Source: Dioscorea cayenensis subsp. rotundata
Lineage: Eukaryota; Streptophyta; Magnoliopsida; Dioscoreales; Dioscoreaceae
Assembly (NCBI RefSeq): GCF_009730915.1
Contig: NC_052496.1
Location: 915,875-979,874, forward strand
DNA: 64,000 bases
Direction: 5' to 3'
Below the pieces are notes generated by a model. The model was given only the letters and a program-made list of their open reading frames with translations. It was not told the origin of the DNA and did no database searches. Of the stretch, positions 46,839-59,438 are shown one piece after another; the stretch's first letter is position 1, and each line of letters starts with the position of its first letter. A program made the position numbers and the translations under genes.

Positions 46839-48855
46839 ATGTCAACGGACACGGCCAGAAGCTCGACGGAGTCGGAGGTCTCCGGCTTGGACTACGAGGA
46901 GACTGAGCTCAAGCTTGGACTACCCGGTGGGGCGAGGAACGGCGCTGCCGGATCAGAGACGGAGAGGAAGCGTGGGTTCTCTGAGACTGTTGATCTAACC
47001 CTTGGTGGTTCTGCCTCGCAATCAGCGGACTCCGCTGGTGCTCAGGCGTCAGCCGCCGAGAAGCCCCCTGCCGCCAAGTACGTTCCCTCCTCCTTGGGTT
47101 GACCATTTTGTTGTTCTACACCTCCAAAGGCGTAGTTTTGTTCCACGAAATACACCTGATTTGAGATTTTAAGGACAATATATCGATCCGCTTAACTTCT
47201 TGCAGGGCGCGAGCGGTTGGGTGGCCGCCGGTCAGGAACTTCAGGAAGAATGCGCTGAAGAGCTGCACGTACGTGAAGGTGGCCGTTGACGGAGCGCCGT
47301 ACCTCCGGAAGGTTGACCTGGAGATGTACGGAGGATATGAACAGCTGCTGGCCGCCCTACAGGACATGTTCTCTTGCTTCACTATCCGTATGCCACTGTT
47401 AAACCCTTTTTTGACCATTCTGAGCTTTGCTTGATGTGTTTGCGAGATGGTAACGGTGATATTAGGTGTGTTTGCAGGTGATTATCAGACTGAGAAGAGG
47501 CTGGTGGATCCAGTGAACGGGACGGAGTATGTGCCTACCTATGAAGACAAGGACGGTGACTGGATGCTGGTCGGTGATGTCCCTTGGAAGTAAGTATATC
47601 TTCATTCCAAAAGTTGTTTCCTTTTGAGGTTATTAATTGCTTGATTTGCATTTTGTATATGACTTCTCGGCTCTTTTTGAAATTCGGTTTGTGCATGAGA
47701 AACTTCTTCTTGATTCATTTTCTATTGTTAGTATTGTTTTATGAGTATAAGCTTGATATGTCAGTCAAGTTTGTTCTTTAAAAGCTTCTTGTGACAGTAG
47801 AACACTTGTGGATTTAGATGGTTTTTGTGCTGAACTTTAGGATGTTGTGATTATGTAGTGAGGAAATTCAATTTGAGAAATTCGTACGAGAAGAATCATC
47901 TGTAGCTCTAGCCTCTAGTGGAACAGTATATGAATGATCTGAATAATGCTAATTTATCAACTTGCATATGACTTTGCTTCTTTTAGCACCTTCAACTTCT
48001 TCCTCCATATTCAATCCTCGTGGGTGAAGAAGAGATCAGTCTCTGCATCTTATGAAAGCTAGTCAACCTATTGATATGTTCTTGTTTTATCAAGTGGATC
48101 TTGCAAAGTGTCAAACCCCTCAATTGAAGAAATAAAACATTTCCTAGCAATACCTTGTTATATCAATTCTGGAAGACGGTATTGATTGAATTTCATTTTG
48201 GTTTGACCATGAGCCCTTTGAGTGTTTATAGGAAATCAAGATCTTTCCTCTGATTTATTGCTTTCTATGTTTTTGGTTAATTGATGATAAAGAAGTCACC
48301 ATCTCTTGTTCTCATATTGAATTTTGCTTGATAAATAAGCTACAGCTATTTTTAGCCTTTTAGAGATTTTATCCCTCTAAGTTATTTTTAATAATTGGTT
48401 TGCAGTATCCAAGTATATGAACTGTTACTTTTCAAATCTGTGCTGCAAACTCTTCAAACATCCATAATAAAGATGTCTGATTTATGTTTCTTCATCTGCA
48501 GAATGTTTGTGGCATCATGCAAGCGCATTCGGTTGATGAAAAGCTCAGAGGCTGTCAATTTAGGTGAGCTATTCTTCTTAGAAATTTGCTTCATCTCAAT
48601 ATCCAACCATGCTAAAAGTCCCAATTACTGAAAAGCTGACAAAGTTTGACCCTAGCTATTTTGCTAAGCATATACAAAACCATGCGGCAGTTCTGGTTTC
48701 CTAATTCAGAGATGAAATATAAAGTAGAACCTATCTTGGTTCATGTTCATGATGTTTTGCCACTATTTCACATGTATCCTCGTAATCATTTGCTTGTTTT
48801 TTTTTGGTGAAACGCAGCTCCCAGAGGTACCCCTGGATGCACAAACTCAAAGTGA
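46839..48855 (+). CDS. Aux/IAA auxin-response repressor (IAA7/14/16/17-like clade)
   Basis: Five exons, 46839-47077, 47206-47387, 47478-47589, 48502-48563 and 48818-48855, total exactly 211 codons including stop (210 aa). The start is [10 protein letters not shown]; an upstream extension has no ATG. Domain I carries the EAR motif in TELKLGLPG, which recruits [21 protein letters not shown] follows. Domain II has the degron core [12 protein letters not shown], bound by TIR1/AFB with auxin. The PB1 part (domains III/IV) reads [30 protein letters not shown], and [24 protein letters not shown]. The C-terminus is [12 protein letters not shown], differing from the more usual lysine/arginine-rich end. 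The protein is nuclear and represses ARFs until degraded. Confidence 0.96.
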
Positions 48856-50841
48856 AACAGGGAGCTATCTTCAGTTGTTGGCACAAGACCACGTTGTACA
48901 GAGTTGTGCTTCCATTTTCTTTTGTTTGTTTTGGAACTCTGTCAGGTTTCCTGGGTAGCAGAAATAAGCTATTATTGTATTGTAGTGACCATAATTAATT
49001 GTGTTTTGGTTGAGAAATATGAATACATACATTATAGTTAATCAAGTTTGTGTGTGTTATCAATAAAACTGCTGCCATGTATGTGTAATTCTAAGTGGAT
49101 ATCTATTTATGTTACCTTTAATAATGATGATGATGATGATGTCCTTTTTTTTTTATATACTTGTTTTTATTGTTGATAACTTCATACACAACTTCAAATC
49201 AAATCCAGCAAAATAATGTAGATATTTATATACATAATAATAATAATGATGGTGTGGTGACCCAGAACCACAAAAGATGGAGGTGATCCGGGCCAGGCCA
49301 GAGCACGGAATGTTGTGTGCCTGATCTAGACGTGCAATTCACGGGTGTGGTCGAGTTGAAATTCATGCCGGTGGACCCTTCACAAGCACAATAATGAAGT
49401 CTAGGGCCTGGACTTTTAAAAGCTCTTTCCCTTCCTGGGACTCTTGCTTTATTGCCCTACTGTAGTACTGTGACTGGGATCACTCAAATCACTCCTTCCT
49501 TTTGGCTTGCTTCCTCTTTCACTCCAAACTTATAAACATATGGATCCAGGATCCATCTCTGTACAGTGCTTGTACCATCTCCACATCCTTTCAAATTATT
49601 GCCACCCTTTTTCCCCTGCAATTTTTTTCTTTTTTTCCCTTTTTATAGATCTCATTAATATATATATATATATAAATATTATTCTAATAATAATATATTG
49701 TAAAAAAAAACAGATCTCGAGGAGAGACGTGGCGTGGTATTATAAGACAACGTTAAGAAATAAAGTATCATCAGTAACGGGAATAGTGTTGAAACTTTTA
49801 ATCAGAGGGCGTTGGCGGGAGGATCAACGGTCGAGAAGTGATGGATAGAGATTTGCCGGAAATGAGTGTTTGGTGAGTTTTATTAATTATTTTCTCACCT
49901 CAGCTCACGGGAAGTCTGGTTTTTCAGGCGGAAAAGCGGGTGACACGCCCCTTGGAAAAATTACATTTTTAGTTTCAAAGTCGCTCTTCTTCTTCTTCTC
50001 CACTGAAAGGTTCCCGGAGATCATCGTTGTCTCCTTCGGATTCCGATCAGATGATGTGTTGGTGAGGGAGTCCGATCGGTTCTGATTGAGATTTCAGCTG
50101 CGGATCCCGAAAATTTGATCTTGGGAGCTTTGGATCCGTCGTCTCTTTCACGACATTTCTAGGGTTTGTACGTAGTTACTCTCCGATTTAGTTCCATTTC
50201 TCGAGATCTTTTAGTCTTTTTTGCTCCTTTTGGTAATGTAGTTTGATGGCTAATAGCCATTAGAGTTTTGGTTCTTTTTTTTTTTTGTTTTTTTGCCACC
50301 GCTTTTGCTTTATCGCATTGATCTTGTGGGCATTGCTGAAATCTGGGGGTCTGGCTTTGATTTCATCTTTGAAGTCGGATTTCTTGGGGGTTTCAGCTGT
50401 CTGTTGCCTTTTAAAAGGGAAAGCTGGCTCTTTTTCTCCACTGGACTTCATCTCGTTAGCTAAATTTAGCTTTATTCGTGCTTTAATACTTACTAGTGGA
50501 AATCTAGGCCTTCTCTTTTCTCTCCTTTTTCTTTCCCAGCTTCTAGTTCATTGTCTTCAGAGAAAGGTTCGAGCTTTTGGATCCGTTCATCTCATCTACA
50601 TGATCGGATTCTCAGCATTCCACTCCCTTTAGTATATCCTAGTTTGGATTTTTATTTCCTCTCTCTTCTGTTTTTTTGGTAACTCTTTCCTCTCGAATAA
50701 TCCTCCGCTTGGTGTGTAAATTTTTCATCAAAGTTCTCTTCTTGCGAGGGAGATCTAGGCTTTTGAACCATGGAAATGCTCTTCTCATCACATTTGAGTA
50801 TCGTGGTACTGTATTAGGGGTTACATCAATTGTAGAGCACA
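48856..50841. promoter_or_regulatory. Intergenic and 5' leader of the PP2A B' gene
   Basis: The left part holds the Aux/IAA 3' end and intergenic DNA. From about 50,000 the T-rich sequence looks like a leader with an intron whose acceptor would be TCAATTGTAG at 50826-50835, six bases before the ATG. A 15-aa uORF (MEMLFSSHLSIVVLY, 50770-50817) lies just before this and would be removed if the intron is spliced. Confidence 0.45.
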
Positions 50842-53711
50842 ATGTGGAAGCAATTTCTCAGCAAATTGCCTCACAAGTCTTCCAAATCCATCAATGCCTC
50901 GGACTCCACACCAAACCATGCTTCCAGCAATGGTTTGAACTCTGGATGCTCAATCCAACGGACAACCAGCAACGGAAATGTAGCTTCAGGGCGTGCGGCA
51001 GCCACTGTGAAGCGTATGTCCTCTGCCATATTCCCATCTAGTGTTGTTGCTGGTATTGAGCCTCTCCTATCTTTCAAAGATGTCCCTAATCATGAGAAGC
51101 CAAACCTTTTCATCAGCAAGTTGAACCTTTGCTGTGTCGTCTTTGATTTTTCTGATCCTAATAAAAACTCCGTTGAGAAAGATTTGAAGCGGCAGGCCCT
51201 TATGGATCTTGTTGATTATGTGAATACCACAACAAGTCGGTTCACTGAGCCCATGATTGCCACCAGCTGTAAGATGTTTGCTGCTAACTTATTCAGGGTA
51301 TTTCCTCCAAATTATCGATCTGGTTCATCTGGCGGCGGGGAGAATGAAGAAGAAGAGCCAATGTTTGACCCAGCTTGGTCCCACTTGCAAGGTGTCTACG
51401 ATTTGTTGCATAGATTTATTGCATCTTCCTCTCTTGATGCTAAGATTGGGAAGAAGTATATAGATCACTCGTTCATATTGAGATTGCTCGAGCTATTTGA
51501 TTCAGAGGATCCACGAGAAAGGGAATGCTTGAAAACGATCTTGCACAAGTGTTATGGGAAGTTCATGGTCCACCGGCCTTTTATTCGTAAGGCTGTCAGC
51601 AATATATTCTACAGGTTTGTGTTTGAAACAGACAGGCATAATGGGATTGCAGAGTTGCTGGAGGTTTTTGGGAGTGTGATTAGTGGCTTTGCTCTACCAT
51701 TGAAAGAGGAGCATAAGATCTTCCTCTCGAGGGCTCTCATCCCCCTGCATAAACCAAGGACGGTGGGTGTTTACTTTCAGCAACTGACCTATTGTGTGAC
51801 ACAGTATATAGAAAAAGATCCAAAGCTTGCAAGTACAATAATAAGAGGCTTGTTAAAGTTTTGGCCAGTGACAAATAGCCAGAAAGAAGTGATGTTCTTG
51901 AGTGAACTGGAAGAGGTCTTGGAAGCTACCAACGTGGCTGAATTTCAGAAATGCATGGTCCCTTTGTTTAGGAGGATTGCCTGCTGTCTCAACAGCTCTC
52001 ACTTTCAGGTATTTCTTCTTTCCCCTCTCGGGTATTTTTTATTTTTTTCAAATTTTAGACAGTCAATGGGGTGCATAATAGTCTGTTCACCTTATGTTTT
52101 TACCATTATAAGCGTTTGGATTACTGTGACTAAATGAGTTTTCTCTTTAATCACCTTTAGTTTTCCTTTCAGAACTGATGGTTCTTATCTAGACCAGTTT
52201 TATTACTTGTGTACTTCCTGCTCATCTGGATATGGGAAGCCAAGCAAGAGTAAAATTGCAACAGTAGCTTTATTAACCTGTGCAGTCCTAATTTGCAAGA
52301 TTAGTGTGAACTATGAATATAATGAAAGTTCATGAATCTCCAAAGTGGCCTACCAGATGTAATACAGTATATTTGTTTAAGTATCTGATGTCGGGGTGTT
52401 CACCACCTGAGAAATTTTTTATAGGTCTGCCATATGGAATTAGCTGTTTGCCTTTAGTGATATGAAAGTTGCTATGCCTTTTTCAAGTAATAGTTGTTTT
52501 TTATGGCCTGGCCATTTAGCTTCGATGCCTGAATGCCATTGTCTTTTAGGTTTGTCTTGGTTATCATGCAGATTGATGCATAAATACTATCTTTATCACA
52601 TCAGCAAATCATGATGTTACTTGGTGAGATTTTTTGACGTGGTTATGTTTAATATCTGGTCATTTATCTGAGACGTGCTATTTGTATGGTATACTATTTA
52701 AGTTGTCTCGCGTGGTCAAAAAGTTTATGAAATGTAGCATTTATCTGGTATATCATCGTTTTCTGTCGAAGTGTCACTTGCGTTCTGTTGAAGTGTCACT
52801 TACTGTCACTTGTTCATGGCAGCTCTGATGATTTATGTGTGACTTAGCTATTGTAATCTGACTGTTATTGTGTAAGAGAAGGCATCTCTAGTATGAATAC
52901 TAATTTTATGAAGCAAAATGCTGCATATATACATCATTAAGAGGAATAATAAATGCTAAAAAGTGCGCACCAAGTATTTTGCTCTGATTTTGGTGGATTC
53001 TTATTGGTCCAGAACCATCTGTCTTTCTAAGGATTCAGAGATAATCTCCAAGTCGATGGTTTTCCTGTTCATCCTTGATCTTGTTTTCTTTATCTTCTTC
53101 CTACAGTAATATAAATTTGGCTTTCTGTTGGTGAATTTTTCGATGATTTATGTGCCATATCACCAGCATTTTTTGAAATGCCAAATCAATTATATATCCA
53201 TTGAATGGTATTCTGTGAACTAACATCTTCACTTTGCTGTTGATTTTGTTTACATAAATAAAGCTGAAATCAATCGGTCAGGCTCTGGCGTGTTTTTGCT
53301 TTTGTTCTTAATTTGCCTAGGAATAAATTCCTTTTTCTCCAGGTTGCTGAACGAGCCCTGTTCTTGTGGAACAATGACCATATAACCAATCTTGTGGCGC
53401 AAAACAGACAGGTGATTATACCCTTAATCTTCCCTGCTTTAGAAAGGAATTCTCAAAATCACTGGAACCAAGCTGTTCTGAATGTCACACTGAATGTGAA
53501 GAAGATCCTAACTGAGATGGATGAGGAATTAATTTTGGCCTGCCAAACAAAGTTTGAAGAAGATGAAGATGAACGAATCACACTCGAGGAAAAGCGGAGG
53601 ATGAAATGGGAGCGCTTGGAGGCTGCTGCTGCAGGCCAGCCGGTGACGGGGAACACCGCCGTCCTGGTTACGCCTTTTGCAACCCCCGCCATTTCTGCTA
53701 CTCTGGTTTAG
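50842..53711 (+). CDS. PP2A regulatory subunit B' (B56 type)
   Basis: Two exons, 50842-52008 and 53343-53711, give 511 aa. The start [16 protein letters not shown] is typical of plant B' subunits. The HEAT-like B56 core includes [83 protein letters not shown] and [13 protein letters not shown]. The junction [17 protein letters not shown] is the conserved site. The tail is acidic then Ala/Thr-rich. The subunit chooses substrates for the PP2A heterotrimer and in plants acts in stress, defence and brassinosteroid signalling. The 1.3 kb intron shows no other gene. Isoform (for example theta or eta) cannot be settled by eye. Confidence 0.95.
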
Positions 53712-55528
53712 CTCAGTTGTTTTGATATTGCCCCCTACTTTTATGTTCCTTTCCTTACTGGAATTTGGTGTGAAGATACTGTTGGTGTGGTCTCAAAGGC
53801 CATAAAGATGCAGAGTAAGTAGTTCTCTTTAGGTTTCCTCTACTACTCTTTTGGTGTTCGTGTGATCGCTCTTATCATGTTTGATCTGTGTTCATAACCA
53901 CCTTCCAATTTATCTGTGAAGAATTTCTACTACGCTCTGTTTCTGGTTTATGTATAATATATGTGTTGGTATACGGTTCACTTGTCATATTCTCATAGAA
54001 TATGATGAATTATTTCCTTTGTTATAGTATGATCAGGGAACTCTAGATATTACCAATGCCCTTTTATCTTTTAGACTTTTTTGGAATATTGAACCCCACC
54101 ATAGATCAAATATAATTTTCTTTTCTTCTTCAAAAAAATGGTAGTCTTTGATCAGATTCAAAACTTCAAAATGTATTGTTTCTTTTCCTAATTAGTCATT
54201 TTATTCAAAAGTTCATAAACTACCTTTAAGTGATATTTCCATAAAAGAACCTCTAAAAATAAATTCAAGCTACTTTTTTTTTTTTTAAGATGTGTTCTCC
54301 ATACTTCAAGAGAAAATTAACTTATTTTTGCTATCTTATGATTTTATTGGACATTTGTTTTGCAGACACGGGTGTGTTGTAGTTGCAGGCACCCATGGTA
54401 TGTGATGATATCGTGCAAGCTTGCTTCATTGTAAGTTAGCAAGGTTGCATAAGATTGAGTTGTAAACCCCCATCCACAATTGGGGACTTTAACACCATTA
54501 TGTTTATAACGTGTTTAATCTTGGTCAACGAACATTCCACAAACCAAGTCTTTTATAATGGAGCTAATGCCACTGGATCAAAAATCGTTTGACGCCATTA
54601 AACTCATTAAATAATATTATATATATGATTATTTAAATGTAACAAGAACAACCCATTATTGATAGATGTTTGATCCTAACAAATGTCATAGCCTGAAATC
54701 TCTGTATCTTTCACTCATCTTTTAAATCTCAATCTATTCTTCTCTCCTATACAGATGTTTAATCATCACCTATGATTCCATCTTAATTTTGTTTTTTTTT
54801 ATCCATCTTATTATCACGGACTATGTTTTTTTTTTGTAATTTTAACAAAATTATGAATTATTTATCTTATCTTAAAATAAAATGTAGCAAACGCAAGTCC
54901 AACGGTGCGACTCAAATACCATGAATGTCTGCTTCTATAGATTTTACTATTTACTAATTCATCAGTGATTGGATTTGTAGCAATATTTCAATGCCTGGAA
55001 TAATTGCATGCGGGCAAAGTGTAAAAAATTAAATGCATACAAGTAACAAGGCCAGCAGCAGGCGAGTTCATCAACTGTTCATACCAATTAAATATCATTG
55101 ATATGACAACCTTCATCAACAAAATCAAACAACCCTTTTTACGATTTGTTTCCAGAACACATTATTTATCTATTATTAGCTTTCGAATAATAACTTTGAT
55201 TGAAAACTATACATGATGTGACCTACAAAGGCAAGATGTACGCTATGAAGGTGACAGACGACTAGGCACGTGATAACGACAACTGCATGCATTGTAAGGT
55301 AGTCTAAAATATTTATTATGTCGGAGACTTCCAGCTGCATGTCAATTCCTACTCATAATAATAATTCAATGCAAGCAAAAGAAACCGAAATTTAGTTCCC
55401 ATTATATATCTGCTTCTTTTTTTCTTTTCTTTTTTTCTCATAAAATGTTAAATAAAATACTTATCAAATGGAAGCCATCCTATCTTGGATAATCAAGATA
55501 TTAATTAAGGGTATTGAACTTACCAGTC
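53712..55528. other. Intergenic, AT-rich
   Basis: Convergent 3' ends of the PP2A B' gene (plus) and the PGR-like gene (minus) lie at the margins. I recognise no gene, RNA or transposon between them. Confidence 0.4.
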
Positions 55529-58500
55529 TCAAAAGATGTACAGACATGCAACTGAAGTGAGCAATGTTGTAAGAAGAATGGAGGCTGCATTCACACCATT
55601 GTTATCCAGGATGTTCATTCCAGATATCTTTGTAACACTTGGTGCACGTTTACTAACCACCTTCAAACAGTTACAAATAAAAGAAAAATTAATACTTATA
55701 ATTAACTTGCAATTAAAAGACCCAGAAAAGGAATGTGTCCAATGTCTCAGTGAGTTTCAGAAAAGAGAAAATAGACTCATAGGAAATTGAAAATTTGAGA
55801 GAAGAGATTGTAATGTTTTCGATATCTCCAAATATTTCAATGAAAAATAGAAATCCAAACTTAACTTTCATTTCATCATATATATCCTACCATGATTACT
55901 CGCATAAACCTTGAAGTTAACTGTAAAAAAGAAATCACAACAAAGGTTAAAACATATTTGAAATACCTTCTTCCGTAAGGAGCAATATCCACTGAATTGC
56001 ACCGTGGCACCCAACAGTGAATCAATCAAGCTTCCACATAGTCCCATTGCAGTGGCAATGGGTACCACAAGCAACTGCTTCCAAGCTACATCACCAGCAC
56101 ATCCAGTTGTAAGTAGTCCAACTAATGTGTAAGCCAACCCAATGACAAAGCCAGCTGCTGCAGCTGCCAGAAGCCCTTCTATAGTGACTGCACCATTTGT
56201 ACCCTTCTTGACTGGCTAATTGCACATAGAACAAAATTGGTGACTAAAATTCTTAGTGCATTCAGGATTTAAAGGTTGCTAGTGCCGGAACAACCAAAGG
56301 TTGCTAGTGCCGGAACAACCAAAATATCACGATTGGAAAATAAAGAAAAGTTTGGCAGCATATGTTCCAAACTATTAGTCTTTTAGCAATATAAAAAAAG
56401 TGATAGTAGCCAGGCATCCTAATTAAAACTGAAGTCAATAGGGGCTTGCAATATGGTTGACAATATTATTAATACATGTCAACCAGCTGCTGGCATGCAC
56501 CAGATGGTCCATATCCATGATGAGATCAAAGGAAAATGATATCTACATGGCACATTCAATGGTAAATGACTGCAGGGACTACACACTAGCACAGCATTAT
56601 GAATTTCAATGACTACAAAGTCTAAGGATGCATAGTCACACCTACAAGATGAAAGCTACAAAGTCCAAGGATGCAAAATCCACACCTCAAAGATGTACAA
56701 GAACAAAGCAAGAGATGGGAAATTCTCTTGTTAAGTTTCATAGGCAAAACCAAGATAGGAAATTATCCTTGACAGACTGGTAAAGCCCAATACTCGGTCA
56801 AGCCATGAAATATGTTTTAAAATTAAAAGTAATAAGGGCAAAACACTGTTGCAACACTGCAAGTAGGAAATGTTTAAGCAATGTAAATAATCGGATATGT
56901 TTGCAGCGTGGGCCTAATGATGAACTCTTTGATTGATGTCAATTTTAGGGAAAATACCACCAAAAGTTTAACATTCCAATGGTAATGTTTAGCCTACAAC
57001 ATTGTTGTTAAAAGCACAAGGCGCATCAAGGTACTAGGTGGTCAAATCGTCTAGACACACAGGTACAAGACGCAAAATAAAATAAAATAAAATAAATCCA
57101 TAATACATACTAAAATTTCATAAAATAAAAAAAATCAAAATTTTAAAGATCAAACTTGGATCAAACATGCATTGAGCGACATGGCATTTTATCAATGCAG
57201 CCAAAAAAAAAAAACAACAACAACACTACTACTACTGTGCTACTACTAAGAACTATTATTACACTAGAATCCTAATCGCTATCAAGTTCTTAAAAACTGT
57301 AAAAAAAAAAGTTTTTATTTTTAAGTGTTGTTTGATTATCATCTATTGCGTCATATTCACCAACTTCTTAAAAACAGGAAAAAAAAAAGGTTGCACTTTA
57401 CTAAGGCGTGATTCAAATAACCTCGAGTCTCAAGGCAAGCCACGCACTTTAGGGTGCTTCTTTAATGTCACATGGCTTTGAGACTCCATGGCATCTAGGG
57501 TAGAGCCCAGGGAGCCTTGCGCCTGACATGCAACTCAAGCGCGCCTTTAATAACTATGGCATACAACATTTGGTCATTGTTTTTTTTCTCCAAACAGCAC
57601 CAAAGATTCAATAATTTTGATCATGGTCCTTGTGGTGCTTTGAAAAACTTGAATAATTCTTTCCATGAGCAGCGATAAAAAAAAAACAAATAAAAGAGCA
57701 GAAAAATTGCCTTATCACGCTAAGACAAGACACATTACAATGACAACAAGACAACATCCCATGTAAAGAAACTATGAATAGGAGAAACGCAATGTAAATT
57801 GATAAGTTTGGCTTAAGATAGACGTTAGATTCCTCTTCTGCCAGTGGCTCATCAATTATGATCTTTCGAGAAAGGAAGTTGTCAATCACTCAAACAAAAA
57901 AAATAAGTTACAGGGCACAAAAAAGTAATAAGGATGTACTCAAAACTCCAAGAATTAAAAAAAAAAAATTACTTTCTTGAGTTAGCATTTACTAATATCC
58001 TCAAACTTAAACAAGGAGGTTTCTCTTAAAATTATTAGAGTTATCTTGAAAAATCCAGATCTTCAAAGTTAAAACATACCTTGAAGGTTGTAATGAGCCG
58101 GGGCTGTCCTTTACTCAGCATTCCAATCTCAGATGACCAGGTATCTCCATTACAGCATGCATAATGTCCAATAACACCACCGGTGAGCCCAGTTATCAAA
58201 GCCGAGTTCTTTGTATCCAAACATCTATCTTCACCCCCAGTTATAGTCACAAGAATAACAACTAATACAGTTGCAATTGCACTATTAGCCAAAACCTGAA
58301 TCCTGTAATCCAAACCCAAACAAAATTCAAGTGACACCTGAGAATGCTAGAATTATGGGCATCAAATCTCTAACAATAGAAAATGACAAGCAAATGTCAC
58401 AATATTTACAAGTAAAGATCAAATTTTTGAGTGTGGGAAAGTAATAAGAGATATGAAATAAACCAGTTCCGCTGGCCTCCCTCCTTGAAATCTTCGTCGA

Positions 58501-58830
58501 TGGTCCGTTTCTTCTCCTGCCCGAACTTGGTGAGCTTAGATGAGGTGAAGAAGAAGACGAGGATGAGAACGCCGAACCTTAACCAAAGACATCATACCAA
58601 AGGGGCATCAGATCAGAAACAGGGTAGATAAAAAAAAAAAAACCCTAGAGAGAACTGAAGAAGAAGAGGAAAGCAGAGGACCTATAGCCGGCGGCGATGT
58701 GGATGGCCATGACGACGAACCCCATCATCGCTCCGGATCGGTTCAGGGACTTGTGCTTGTAGGCCCTCGCCGCGATGGCGAGAGAGAGCACGAGAGAGAC
58801 GAGGATTCGAAGCAGCGTACTCCCCATCAT
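55529..58830 (-). CDS. PGR: PGR-like DUF92/TMEM19-family membrane protein
   Basis: Five exons, 58682-58830, 58464-58577, 58080-58302, 55967-56215 and 55529-55660, give 288 aa. The start [20 protein letters not shown] opens the first membrane segment. Conserved DUF92 blocks follow: [50 protein letters not shown], the signature [53 protein letters not shown], and a last membrane helix ending ACLYIF. In Arabidopsis PGR is a plasma-membrane glucose-responsive regulator; the related VTE6 phosphorylates phytyl phosphate, so a prenyl-phosphate kinase role is possible but unproven. Intron 3 (1.9 kb) contains a MITE. Confidence 0.92.
56271..56320. repeat. Exact 25-bp tandem duplication in PGR intron
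   Basis: The unit AAAGGTTGCTAGTGCCGGAA + CAACC occurs twice head to tail with no mismatch, at 56271-56295 and 56296-56320, about 56 bases from the splice acceptor of exon 4. Confidence 0.95.
57000..57558. mobile_element. hAT-like MITE in PGR intron 3
   Basis: Inverted ends CATTGTTGTTAAAAGCAC and (read inward) CATAGTTATTAAAGGCGC bound 559 bases. The flanks GCCTACAA (56992-56999) and GCATACAA (57559-57566) match at 7 of 8 bases, a slightly aged 8-bp target duplication as hAT elements make. Subterminal parts are rich in AAGGCGC-type words; the core is A-rich. No coding capacity. Confidence 0.8.
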
Positions 58831-59438
58831 CAGCCACGAAGACTCGAACCACTGCGATGATGAGATGAATGCCTTCTGAATTCTGAGCTTCTTCACTCAC
58901 TCCAATTTTTAATATAAATTATTTGTGTTTCAATAATACTTAGGAATATTGTAGAAGAAAATTAAAAAATTCATAGAAAAAACAATAAAAGAGCATACCA
59001 CACTTATAAAAAAACAAAAAGTATATTTATTATGTGATCACTGTATAATAATTGATTTTCATCATTTTCATCATTGTCTTTCAATTTGAATTTTTTTTAT
59101 TAGATATTAATTTATTTTCACAAAAATACCACTGTCACTTACTTTATTTTTAGAATTAAGTAAGTTAAGTCAACATCCAAATGATGTGCTCTCTTCAGAG
59201 AATGAAAGAAAATATTAAAATAAAACGACTTGGCATTTTCTAATCTCACGTCATTTAAAATTGACCAAAAAATAAATCAATATCTAATACCTAATGGCTA
59301 AAAAAAAATACAAATTGAAACACAATAACCAAAACGATTATCAACCATAAATTTACCAAAAAAAAAGAATGAACATGAGCTTCTATGCCCTTACTTGTCA
59401 TCGTAGCCAGTTAATTATAAAAAAGACCCTAGAAAAAA
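58831..59438. other. Short spacer between PGR-like and TDRD3-like genes
   Basis: AT-rich, 608 bases, both neighbours on the minus strand. It should hold the PGR promoter and the 3' UTR of the TDRD3-like gene. Confidence 0.4.
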
